Shown: piece after piece, positions 15,433 to 23,220 of the stretch | Numbering within the stretch: the stretch's first letter is position 1 | How the letters are laid out: every line of letters begins with the position of its first letter | Notes under the pieces: model-generated | What the model was told of the DNA's origin: nothing | The model's database searches: none | What the model saw: only the letters and a program-made list of their open reading frames with translations | Translations under genes and position numbers: made by a program | Virus record (IMG/VR): IMGVR_UViG_3300013093_003863 | Coordinates: 24,770 to 88,769 of that record | From: a virus | Reading direction: 5' to 3' (one strand) | DNA: 64,000 nucleotides

Positions 15433-17683
15433 TTTCGTCCACAGTAGGTTGTTGAAGTTGCATTTTGGGCGAGAATATAAATTCACCAGCATAGTCAACT
15501 TCAATTACAGTATCACGTGCAACACTTTCAAACAAGATCTTTTTACTCAGTGGTACTTTGATCAAATCATTTATCTTGCGTGCCAAGGGCCTTGCACCCA
15601 TTTTGCTATCGTAGCCGACCGCGGCCAATCGATCAACTGCAGCCTCGGTCAACGTGATCTTGATTGCTTTTTCGCTCAACAACTCGTTGACTTCGTTGAT
15701 AAATTTAATAACAATTTTTTTGATACTAACTTGTGTAAGTCGATTGAACTTGCAAACACTGTCCAGTCTATTGCGGAATTCGGGTCTAAAGAATTCTTTG
15801 ACTGCTCGGTCGTCTTCGTCGGTCTTTTGCAGTTCGGTACTAAATCCAATGGTGTTACGCTCGTTGTCGCTGGCACCCAAGTTGCTGGTTAGAATAACAA
15901 TACAGTTACGTGCGTCGGCTTTCTTGCCGTTGCTGCTGGTAATTATTCCTTCGTCCATGAGTGCCAGCAACACATTCATTACATCGGGATGTGCTTTCTC
16001 AACTTCGTCAAACAGGATAACCGAGTTGGGATTCTTTTCAATATCGCTGATTAACATGCCACCTCCCAAGTTGCCGTCATCGTAGCCCACATACCCGGGA
16101 GGAGCACCGATCAATTTGGCCATGCTGTGTTTTTCTTGATACTCGCTCATGTCGTAACGCAACATTCGCATGCCCATACCTTCGGCAAGCAATTTGGCCA
16201 GTTCGGTTTTACCAGTGCCGGTTGGTCCCAAGAACAAAAAGTTGCCCACTGGCTTGTTGAGACTTTTTAAGCCGGCTCGTGCCACGTAGATCTTTTCCAA
16301 TACTGTGTCAACTACACTATCTTGTCCGTACAGTTTTGTCTTGATAGTGTCTTCCAGTCCCACCAGGCTCTTGGTACTTTCGCTACCAATTTGTTCGGCC
16401 GGTATCTTGATAAATTTACTGATAACATCCACTATGTTGCTTTTGGTAACAGTCCAATCCACGGCATGTATTTTCAATCGTGCTGCTGCTGTGTCGACGA
16501 GATCAATGGCTTTGTCAGGCAAACGTCGATCTGTTTGATAACGTACACTGAGATCAACAGCAGCTTCAATGGCATCGTCACCGATCTTGCCACCATGAAA
16601 TGCTTCAAAATATTCTCGTAGATTGTACAAGATTTCTTTTGCCACTGTGGGAGTGGGCTCTTCAACAACAATTCTACAGAACCTACGCATCAAGGCACGA
16701 TCCTTTTCAAAACTCTGTGTGTACTCTTCCCAGGTGGTACTGGCCAAGACCTTGATACTGCCCTTGGACAAGGCCGGTTTGATCATGTTGGCAAAGTCCA
16801 CACCTGATCCGCTACTGCCCGATCCGGCACCACGCATTTGATGTGCTTCGTCAATGAACAAAACACATTTGCCTTTTAGTTGCAGTGCCGCAATTACGTC
16901 TTTGAACTTTTCTTCAAACTCGCCGCGATATTTGCTTCCGGCAAGCAAATTGCCAATATCTAGATTGTAAACAGTGTAGTCTTTCAAGTAATCGGGGCAG
17001 TCACCATTCACAATGTTACGTGCCAGGCCTTCGGCAATGGCAGTTTTACCTACACCGGCATCGCCTACCAGTAACACGTTGCTTTTGTTACGCTTGGCCA
17101 AAACTTGTGCTATTTCATCTAGTTCAAAGTCTCTGCCCACCACCGGATCAATTTTGCCTTCTTTGGCCTGTACATTTAAATTTTCACAGTACTCTCTCAG
17201 TATCTCATCGGCTCGAACATTGTTTGTTCTACGTGCCGGTCTTGCTTCGGTATAGTTGTTACGATAAAATTCAATTAGTTCTAGTTTGTTGATGCCGTAT
17301 TTGTTGAAAAAGTAACTGGCATGACTATTGGCTTCGGCAGCAATACTCAAAAATATATCAATTACTTGAGCATGGCTACGACCCGAAAACATCACTTGTG
17401 TCAGTGCACGATTAAACACACGTTCTAGGCTTTGTGTTTTCTTTGGTGTTGTATTTTCTTCTGTGGTGATAATGTAGGTTTGTTTGTGCAAGTATTCTTC
17501 TAGATCAGTTGCCAATCCAGCAACATCGATCCCGAAGTTGGCCAACAATTCGTTGAACGGTTTAAACACTATTAAACCATGTGCAAGATGTTCGAGTGTT
17601 ACATATTCATGATTGTGTTGTTTGGCCAATTCGGTGGCATTTTGTATTACCACTTCAATTTCGGGATTTGTATGTAAGCTCAT
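15404..17683 (-). CDS. clpA: ClpA-like AAA+ unfoldase
   Basis: A 759-residue Hsp100 protein of full ClpA length: Clp-N domain (1-140), AAA1 with Walker A GDAGVGKT (207-214) and FIDEAH, AAA2 with Walker A GPTGTGKT (486-493), Walker B ILFDEVEKAH and a C-terminal D2-small domain (SKMGARPLARKI). I-G-F at 612-614 matches the ClpP-docking loop of ClpA/ClpX, so it could engage the host ClpP. No M-domain is present, so it is not ClpB. ClpA degrades ssrA-tagged proteins, and this phage also encodes a tmRNA. No Shine-Dalgarno; the ATG lies five bases after a late box. Confidence 0.92.
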   Translation of the reverse strand: MSLHTNPEIEVVIQNATELAKQHNHEYVTLEHLAHGLIVFKPFNELLANFGIDVAGLATDLEEYLHKQTYIITTEENTTPKKTQSLERVFNRALTQVMFSGRSHAQVIDIFLSIAAEANSHASYFFNKYGINKLELIEFYRNNYTEARPARRTNNVRADEILREYCENLNVQAKEGKIDPVVGRDFELDEIAQVLAKRNKSNVLLVGDAGVGKTAIAEGLARNIVNGDCPDYLKDYTVYNLDIGNLLAGSKYRGEFEEKFKDVIAALQLKGKCVLFIDEAHQMRGAGSGSSGSGVDFANMIKPALSKGSIKVLASTTWEEYTQSFEKDRALMRRFCRIVVEEPTPTVAKEILYNLREYFEAFHGGKIGDDAIEAAVDLSVRYQTDRRLPDKAIDLVDTAAARLKIHAVDWTVTKSNIVDVISKFIKIPAEQIGSESTKSLVGLEDTIKTKLYGQDSVVDTVLEKIYVARAGLKSLNKPVGNFLFLGPTGTGKTELAKLLAEGMGMRMLRYDMSEYQEKHSMAKLIGAPPGYVGYDDGNLGGGMLISDIEKNPNSVILFDEVEKAHPDVMNVLLALMDEGIITSSNGKKADARNCIVILTSNLGASDNERNTIGFSTELQKTDEDDRAVKEFFRPEFRNRLDSVCKFNRLTQVSIKKIVIKFINEVNELLSEKAIKITLTEAAVDRLAAVGYDSKMGARPLARKINDLIKVPLSKKILFESVARDTVIEVDYAGEFIFSPKMQLQQPTVDENGYIILEQS

Positions 17684-17688
17684 AAAAA

Positions 17689-17694
17689 TATTTA
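17689..17694 (-). promoter_or_regulatory. Late promoter box for clpA
   Basis: Minus-strand CTAAATA in which TAA (17692-17694) is the stop of the DnaJ-like gene. Five T residues separate it from the clpA ATG; if the start site follows the T4 rule (box ending at -6), transcription begins on the A of the ATG. Confidence 0.5.
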
Positions 17695-18534
17695 GTTAGA
17701 GTTGAGTATGTTTTGGATAGTGTCAAGTTGTTGTTGATCGAGATTTTTAGGAACAGTCACAGTCATCTCGGCATATAAATCTCCTCGATGTTCTGAATGC
17801 ATTTGATATATTCCCTGTTGTGCCAATCTGAATTTAACGTTGGGTTGTGTACCCGGTGGAATAGCAATGGTAAATTTTTTATTGTCAAGACCAACAACTT
17901 CGGCAACACCGCCTACTATTGCAGTTAAACAGTTTACACTAAACCGGGTGTGTAAGTCAATGCCATTTGATACATGAAAATTGTCGTTGGCATGAACTGT
18001 TATCTGCACAAACAAATCGCCACGCGGCAAAGTATTAAACATATTATCGCCAAGTCCGGGATATTTTATTTGAGTTCCGCTTGTTACTCCACGTGGAACC
18101 ATGACTTCTACTGCTTCTCTTGTGCCAGTGGTGGTTTGTATGCTAATTGTCTTGGCTTGCTCGTGCAAGGTTTCTGCTAGACTAATTGGCAATTCGATCC
18201 GTAAATCTTTATTGCGTCTCTGTTGTTGTGGACGTAAATGTGCAAAAGGATCGTTTCCAAATCCAAAGTTTTTGAATATTTCTTGTATGTCGGGATGCCC
18301 GCCATTGTGCCAAGTAAAGTGTACTCCGCCGGAGCCGGGATTGCGACGCTCGTGGTCATAGCGTTGACGTCGGTCACTATCGGACAAAGTATCATACGCA
18401 GTTTGAATCTCTTGAAATTTTTGAGTATCTCCGCCTTTATCGGGATGATGCTGGCTGGCCAATTTTCGGTAAGCTCGTTTGATTTCATCGGTTCCGGCAG
18501 ATTCTTCAACACCTAGTGTTTCATAATGAGTCAT
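17692..18534 (-). CDS. DnaJ/CbpA-type co-chaperone
   Basis: A 280-residue class II J-protein: J-domain with HPD at residues 30-32, a Gly/Phe-poor linker with WHNGG, and two C-terminal substrate-binding domains (RIELPISLAETL; GTQPNVKFRLAQQGI). It lacks the Cys-rich zinc domain of DnaJ. It would stimulate the host DnaK. The gene stands directly before clpA, and the genome also encodes a GroES-like protein, so the phage carries several proteostasis factors. Confidence 0.9.
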   Translation of the reverse strand: MTHYETLGVEESAGTDEIKRAYRKLASQHHPDKGGDTQKFQEIQTAYDTLSDSDRRQRYDHERRNPGSGGVHFTWHNGGHPDIQEIFKNFGFGNDPFAHLRPQQQRRNKDLRIELPISLAETLHEQAKTISIQTTTGTREAVEVMVPRGVTSGTQIKYPGLGDNMFNTLPRGDLFVQITVHANDNFHVSNGIDLHTRFSVNCLTAIVGGVAEVVGLDNKKFTIAIPPGTQPNVKFRLAQQGIYQMHSEHRGDLYAEMTVTVPKNLDQQQLDTIQNILNSN

Positions 18535-18553
18535 AGTATTATTATAAATGAAA

Positions 18554-18580
18554 AACCGGACAGAGTCAACATGTCCGGTT
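18554..18580 (-). terminator. Rho-independent terminator after the lysis operon
   Basis: AACCGGAC (18554-18561) and GTCCGGTT (18573-18580) form a perfect 8-bp stem with an 11-base loop, followed on the minus strand by TTTTCATTT. It lies just past the stop of the holin-like gene. Confidence 0.8.
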
Positions 18581-18597
18581 ATATTGTAGTCGAAAAA

Positions 18598-19200
18598 CTA
18601 CGCAGTGCCGGCTTTCTTTTCCATTGTTCGGCCAAATGCACTTACGCCCAGTATACCACCAAACGCCAAGTGGATAAGTCCACCGTTGCTGAGTGTTAGA
18701 CTCTGCCAAGCAGTATAGCCCATTTGAACCCCAAATCCCTTTTCAATGATGGGCAAGAACATGCTGATCATGGGAAAGGCCACAAAGTCCATGAAACAGA
18801 TCAGCATGTACAACCAACCCATTGCCGGACGCCAAAAACTCTTCATCCAGTGTTCGGGCTCTTTGCCCTCACTGGCCGCCATTAAGTTACCAAATGCAGC
18901 GGTTGTGTTAGCATCTGGAGCAACTGGTTGTTGTCCAAATCCTGTTCGTGACTGCCCAAACCCTCCGCCAAACCCACCTGTGCTCATACTGTTACCCAAT
19001 GGCACATTGCCATTACCAAATCCGCCGGGAGCGGATGATCCAAAGTTGGATTGTGTGGGAGTGGCATTAAACACGGGTGCTGGTGTTGGTTGAGCAGGAG
19101 CACTACTTGTAAACAAACTAGGGGCTTTACTGGTTTGTGCCGCAGCTATGTCGGCACTTGTTGGGTGTTGACCTTCGTCATCGGGATCTAATTTTGGCAT
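18598..19200 (-). CDS. Putative 3-TM holin with long disordered N-terminus
   Basis: A 200-residue protein. Residues 1-110 are Gly/Phe/Pro/Ala-rich and disordered (GGFGGGFGQSRTGFGQ). Residues 115-195 have two or three hydrophobic segments: a WRPAMGWLYMLICFMDFVAFP start, a middle FLPIIEKGF region and a final LIHLAFGGILGVSAFGR. This matches the GTA-holin-3TM type, whose segments begin RP-x-x and end GR. Position next to lipoproteins and a GH19 endolysin supports a holin role. The long tail is unusual; it may regulate lysis timing. Confidence 0.65.
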   Translation of the reverse strand: MPKLDPDDEGQHPTSADIAAAQTSKAPSLFTSSAPAQPTPAPVFNATPTQSNFGSSAPGGFGNGNVPLGNSMSTGGFGGGFGQSRTGFGQQPVAPDANTTAAFGNLMAASEGKEPEHWMKSFWRPAMGWLYMLICFMDFVAFPMISMFLPIIEKGFGVQMGYTAWQSLTLSNGGLIHLAFGGILGVSAFGRTMEKKAGTA

Positions 19201-19211
19201 TTTGTTTTCCT

Positions 19212-19472
19212 TTATCCTATGGCACCGACTAAACTAATCGCACCATTTATAACTGTATTTAATGTTTCCTTCATGGCCATTTGTTCCATGGCCTGAATTA
19301 CATCTAGTTGTTGTTGCACATCTTGTAATACTTCTTGTGCTTGGTCCGGGGGCATATTGCCCGATTGCACTTGTTGTATTACCTGTTGAACAAATTGTGC
19401 TGCATTTGCAAACTGTTGATCGCCACTGTTGATCAAAGTGGCCAAATGGTTGTTTAAATCGTCTTGTGTCAT
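19212..19472 (-). CDS. Small Gln-rich helical protein in lysis cassette
   Basis: An 86-residue protein rich in Gln (QFVQQVIQQVQSG; VLQDVQQQLDVIQAMEQ) with a hydrophobic C-terminal end INGAISLVGAIG. It overlaps the downstream end of the lipoprotein gene at ATGA. No family recognised; position suggests a lysis accessory or antiholin-like role. Confidence 0.55.
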   Translation of the reverse strand: MTQDDLNNHLATLINSGDQQFANAAQFVQQVIQQVQSGNMPPDQAQEVLQDVQQQLDVIQAMEQMAMKETLNTVINGAISLVGAIG

Positions 19473-19873
19473 GATGGTCTCTTTCCTTGTACATGTTGGA
19501 TTAGTCTTGCACTATTTTCTATACTTTCAAATTTGAGTTTGCAATACAATGCATTGATCTTTTCTCCGCTGTTGTATCTTTTCCGTAATTCTTGTGCTAT
19601 TGTATCTAAAGCCTTTGAAGCCGTGATACTGTCTTCGTTGTGTGCTCGATCACTTTCGTATAGTGCATAAAGTCCTGTGTTGTATGCGATAGTATTTGCA
19701 CTGGCTCGTGATGCCGCATCATCGGCACAATTAGCACTGGCAAGTTGTGCATCATATCGTATGGTTGTTATCAATTGATATTCGTTGTTGTCATATTTGC
19801 CCATTAACAGAGCATCCACCGCCGCGCAACCAGATAGACCAACTATCATGAATAAAGGTATTAATCGTTTCAT
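19469..19873 (-). CDS. Lipoprotein in lysis cassette
   Basis: A 134-residue predicted lipoprotein. The start MKRLIPLF is set by AAAAGGCAACAAAATG; the signal peptide ends in the lipobox LSGC, after which a soluble helical domain with two cysteines follows. It may be an outer-membrane spanin subunit or another envelope factor. It overlaps the next lipoprotein gene. Confidence 0.6.
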   Translation of the reverse strand: MKRLIPLFMIVGLSGCAAVDALLMGKYDNNEYQLITTIRYDAQLASANCADDAASRASANTIAYNTGLYALYESDRAHNEDSITASKALDTIAQELRKRYNSGEKINALYCKLKFESIENSARLIQHVQGKRPS

Positions 19874-20145
19874 TTTGTTGCCTTTTCGTAAATTCGTTTT
19901 TGTGTATTGTACCAATTGTTCCAGTCATCAATCTTGCCGGCACATAGATAATATTGTGTATAGTTGTCGGTTACCACAGTTAATACCTCGCTTAGTTTTT
20001 CAGTATTAGTGTCAACGGTTTTTAAATCCGGACATGCTTCCATCATAGCAGGTGGAACATCGGGCCACTGTGGAGCAACTGTAACAGGAGGTGCTCGAAA
20101 ACTGCCGCATCCAGCTAATAATAAAACGGGTACGAGATATTTCAT
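19870..20145 (-). CDS. o-spanin-like lipoprotein (Rz1-type)
   Basis: A 91-residue predicted lipoprotein with signal peptide and lipobox LLLAGCGS, a short Pro-rich stretch (APPVTVAPQWPDVPPAM), and a C-terminal helix CAGKIDDWNNWYNTQKRIYEK. Length, Pro-rich region and location after a membrane-anchored coiled-coil protein match an outer-membrane spanin. It would fuse inner and outer membranes with the 151-residue partner at the end of lysis. Confidence 0.65.
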   Translation of the reverse strand: MKYLVPVLLLAGCGSFRAPPVTVAPQWPDVPPAMMEACPDLKTVDTNTEKLSEVLTVVTDNYTQYYLCAGKIDDWNNWYNTQKRIYEKATK

Positions 20146-20597
20146 TTCTTTGTCTCCGGATTAGCTGCGGCATCATTTAAATCTTTAATTGCCAAAGGAT
20201 CAACCTTGCACGTTGCATCAATCTTGGCAGCATCTTTTACAATACGTTCTTGAATTACAACTTGTCGTTTGTATATTACTTGATTCTTCTGCTTGCGTAC
20301 TTGTGCAAGTTTTGTATTAGCCTCGTTACTTTGTGCCTTTGCTGCATCAACTCGTGCTTGTGCCGCATCAACTTGTGCTTGCCATATGGCAGTAACACCT
20401 GCACCGCCAAACATAAAAATGCCCAGTACAAATACCAAAACGCCTAGTGGTTTGAATAACCAACCGTATATTTTTAGCCCGGGGAAATGTGTTAAAAATC
20501 CTGCAAGGAAATATATCAGTACTCCTGCACCAGCCGTTGCGGGCCAGAACCAAACAGGCAAATGTGCCAGTATGTGTTGAATGATAAACTCAAACAT
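20142..20597 (-). CDS. Inner-membrane coiled-coil protein, i-spanin-like
   Basis: A 151-residue protein with two N-terminal membrane segments (WPATAGAGVLIYFLAGFL and PLGVLVFVLGIFMFGGAGV) followed by a long Ala/Gln/Lys coiled coil (QAQVDAAQARVDAAKAQ). Classical Rz has one membrane segment, so this is an unusual version. Start and stop overlap its neighbours by four and one bases, typical of spanin pairs. Confidence 0.6.
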   Translation of the reverse strand: MFEFIIQHILAHLPVWFWPATAGAGVLIYFLAGFLTHFPGLKIYGWLFKPLGVLVFVLGIFMFGGAGVTAIWQAQVDAAQARVDAAKAQSNEANTKLAQVRKQKNQVIYKRQVVIQERIVKDAAKIDATCKVDPLAIKDLNDAAANPETKK

Positions 20598-21223
20598 TAT
20601 GCACCAAATAGTTGTAATGCGTGATTGTAACGAGCAGTACGATCTTCAATGCCCAATGTACCGCCGTTAATTACCTTGGTGGCATGTACTATGTCGCCAG
20701 CATCGCTGATGGCATTTAGGCCATGATGTTCCCAAAAGAAACAGGCACTCTCTACTGCACCGTCGGGTGTTTCGCAATAGGCCACAGTTTCTTCAAGGCC
20801 TTTACCTATTTCTCGAGCAAATGCCTCGTACAGACTACGTCCAGTAAGTTGTATTAGGCCACGTCCGTGAAACATCCAACCATCTCCGCTTTCTTCTGAT
20901 CCATTGCCCATACGATCACAATAGGCTCGATTGGCAATTTTCTCGGGATTGTGTGCATATTGATTTGCAATATCCATAGTAGGGAAACGCTTCTTCCAAA
21001 TAGCCATTAATGCCTGTGGTTTGTAGTTTAAGTTTTCTACCAGAGCAGTATAGTTACCGCTCTCGTGCCCGGTTTGTGCCATGAACATAGCCACACGCTC
21101 TTTAGTGGTAATTTTGTATTTTGGCAACTCGTCGCACAGGGCATCATACCAGCTCTGGGCATGTGGATTACCATTTAGTAATTGGTGTACGTGGTTTGCG
21201 GTAAAATCGAATTCGAAACTCAT
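20597..21223 (-). CDS. GH19-type endolysin
   Basis: A 208-residue glycoside hydrolase family 19 (chitinase/lysozyme-like) domain without a signal peptide. Hallmarks are FMAQTGHESGNYTALVENLNY with the catalytic Glu, FHGRGLIQLTGRSLYEAF, and the terminal INGG...GIEDRTARYNHALQLFG. It cleaves the glycan strands of peptidoglycan and needs the holin for release. First gene of the lysis operon. Confidence 0.92.
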   Translation of the reverse strand: MSFEFDFTANHVHQLLNGNPHAQSWYDALCDELPKYKITTKERVAMFMAQTGHESGNYTALVENLNYKPQALMAIWKKRFPTMDIANQYAHNPEKIANRAYCDRMGNGSEESGDGWMFHGRGLIQLTGRSLYEAFAREIGKGLEETVAYCETPDGAVESACFFWEHHGLNAISDAGDIVHATKVINGGTLGIEDRTARYNHALQLFGA

Positions 21224-21238
21224 TGAAAATCTCCCCTA

Positions 21239-22096
21239 TTAGGTTACAAAAGTATTTAGCAAGGAAACAGTTTCTTTTTCGTTTGTAACAATTTTGTTAT
21301 CTACTAGAAAGTCGACCCACTGCTGAATTTGACTCGGGGATAACAGTTTATAGGTGCGTCGATGTATGCTGGCCGTGAGCAGTTTGGGATTGGATTTTGC
21401 AGTTTCTAGTAGATGGTCAAAATTGTCGGCTTCCCAATCGGCTATGTTTAAAACATTGTAGTAACTGTACAAATTATACAATTTATCGTAGGTGCCACAT
21501 TGTGAAAGCACAAATCCCGAATACAAATGAAATTCTGTAACCAAATTGGGATACCGTACATTGGTTTGAAAAAACTCGGGAAAATCACTCACACTGTCTA
21601 CTAGATTGCGTACAGTGTCGGTATGAAACAAAAAAGGTACACCGGCCGGACCCAGCACCCGTGGCATAGCGATGTTGTAGTAGCGTTCGACAAATTTTTG
21701 GCTTGATTCAAACACGGGAAACACATTGATAGCTCCGGTTCTCGGTCGACCTTGCGGGTCAAATAGATTGTCAAACGATTGCACAAACCAAGTCTTGGCA
21801 TCCAGAACCATGCTCCATGTCATGGCAGATTCTCCGGCGGCCAACAGTTTTAACAGTTGTTGTTCTTCCCAACCGTTGATTCGGCTTTGATAATTCCATT
21901 TGCTTTTGGGAACAACACGCACCAACGAGCACAACGGTCCCCACCAATTGCAATCAATTTTGTGAACAATACGGTCATGATCGTTGACCACAACGGTGAT
22001 ACAACCTACGTTGTTCACGTGTTGTTGTATGCTTTGTGCTTGTATTTTTAGTAAGGGTAGTTCGGGTTCAAATACTACAGTAATGAGTTCTAGCAT
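21239..22096 (-). CDS. DUF6492-like glycosyltransferase
   Basis: A 285-residue protein with GT-A-like pattern: an N-terminal LELITVVFEPELPLLKIQAQSI strand-helix, a Q-x-x-x-K-L-L block (WEEQQLLKLLAA) and a D-A-K variant of the DxD site (MVLDAKTWFV). Proteins of this type (DUF6492) occur in cyanophages and bacteria. It may glycosylate phage or host surface components. TATAAGTA lies five bases upstream of the ATG and may be a weak late box. Confidence 0.6.
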   Translation of the reverse strand: MLELITVVFEPELPLLKIQAQSIQQHVNNVGCITVVVNDHDRIVHKIDCNWWGPLCSLVRVVPKSKWNYQSRINGWEEQQLLKLLAAGESAMTWSMVLDAKTWFVQSFDNLFDPQGRPRTGAINVFPVFESSQKFVERYYNIAMPRVLGPAGVPFLFHTDTVRNLVDSVSDFPEFFQTNVRYPNLVTEFHLYSGFVLSQCGTYDKLYNLYSYYNVLNIADWEADNFDHLLETAKSNPKLLTASIHRRTYKLLSPSQIQQWVDFLVDNKIVTNEKETVSLLNTFVT

Positions 22097-22104
22097 AGAA
22101 ATAC

Positions 22105-22665
22105 TTATAGTATTCCTGCGGCTGCCTTTAAACTTCGAATATATTCAGTATTGGCCGATCTAGCCGGTATCGGCAAGCCGGCAGCACTACGCATCTCGTC
22201 CAAGGACTGATTGCCAAATTTGGCATCGTAGTCTTCGGGAGTGCACGGAATCATTTCCTTCAACGAGTCAACATCAAAGTAAGTTTCTCTATTGTCTTTT
22301 ACATAACGAACACGCCAGTCCTTGAGTTTTTGCTTGGTCACGTTCATCATGTCCTTCATGATTGTTTCTATATTGTCTACCACTTGTTCGTTGCGATCCA
22401 GTTCCAAGAACACAAGATAATCGCCGTCGTCCATTTCGCCGGTGCTGGTGTCGGCATCAATAACACAGTCGTAGCCCTTTTCAAGAAAGTTAACGAGATC
22501 GGCAGCCGGTTGTTTGCCGGCGACTTTGAAGCTCAGTACAACAATGTCTCGGTCCTCGCCAATCTTGCTCTTGAATTCGTCGATGTGCAATTCGGGATGC
22601 ACTAGACGTTTCAGATCGCCTGGCTCTAGTCCTTCAAAAATATTATTGTGTTGGTTGTTCAGCAT
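22105..22665 (-). CDS. Conserved structural-type phage protein
   Basis: A 186-residue acidic protein resembling hypothetical virion proteins of T4-like marine phages (ERDIVVLSFKVAG-type core, then DYLVFLELDRN). The C-terminal tail LDEMRSAAGLPIP has an L-D-E that could be a processing site. It overlaps the next gene by 23 bases. Function unknown. Confidence 0.55.
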   Translation of the reverse strand: MLNNQHNNIFEGLEPGDLKRLVHPELHIDEFKSKIGEDRDIVVLSFKVAGKQPAADLVNFLEKGYDCVIDADTSTGEMDDGDYLVFLELDRNEQVVDNIETIMKDMMNVTKQKLKDWRVRYVKDNRETYFDVDSLKEMIPCTPEDYDAKFGNQSLDEMRSAAGLPIPARSANTEYIRSLKAAAGIL

Positions 22666-23200
22666 CAGCTTCTCCGCCCAAGGATTGATTGTCGATATTG
22701 GTAGTTTGATTTAGAGTTTGATCTCCGCCTTCTTCGTAGGCCTGATCAATATCTTCCATGTCCACTGTGCCCGATGCCAATTCCAATGCACCCTGCTCGA
22801 TGTCTTGCATGAGTTTTTTGGGCATGATGATTTCTACCAACCAAATTGGACTTTTGATCAGTTTTGGTACTTTTGTACCAGGTTTGTAATCGTACGGTGT
22901 TTTTACTTTTTTGGGATGTTCAAAGTAGTCACGTTTGTAATTTACTTCGCAATCAAATTCCACTAACCGTGCAGCTCCACGCGGGTCGGGCATTTTTTTG
23001 TAAGGCCACATAAATGTGCAACCCACAAAATACTTTTCGTATACAGGTCCTTTGACCAGTTCGCCCTGTTTCCAGTTCGCGAATGCATAAACATCTAGTT
23101 CGTCTACCACACGCTCGAAGTCTAGCAGTGTGTTGACTGCAGAGTCGGTCATGAAGATATCTTTGGTGTTGTCTAATAGTTCTTTAATATTTGCCGGCAT
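22643..23200 (-). CDS. Conserved structural-type phage protein
   Basis: A 185-residue protein starting MPANIKELLDNTKDIFMTD. The central part (KGPVYEKYFVGCTFMWPYKKMPDP) and the basic DYFEHPKKVKTP segment recall cyanophage virion structural proteins; the C-terminus is acidic and Gln-rich. The ATG at 23200 follows a perfect TATAAATA by seven bases, with no Shine-Dalgarno. Confidence 0.55.
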   Translation of the reverse strand: MPANIKELLDNTKDIFMTDSAVNTLLDFERVVDELDVYAFANWKQGELVKGPVYEKYFVGCTFMWPYKKMPDPRGAARLVEFDCEVNYKRDYFEHPKKVKTPYDYKPGTKVPKLIKSPIWLVEIIMPKKLMQDIEQGALELASGTVDMEDIDQAYEEGGDQTLNQTTNIDNQSLGGEADAEQPTQ

Positions 23201-23207
23201 AGTAGTG

Positions 23208-23215
23208 TATTTATA
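23208..23215 (-). promoter_or_regulatory. Late promoter TATAAATA
   Basis: Perfect T4-type TATAAATA on the minus strand, seven bases before the ATG at 23200. The expected start site leaves a leader of about two bases. Confidence 0.65.
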
Positions 23216-23220
23216 CAATC

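Noticed and set aside
18177-18512. A 111-codon minus-strand frame in the DnaJ-like gene
   Set aside because: It is another frame of a clear J-domain gene with an HPD motif.
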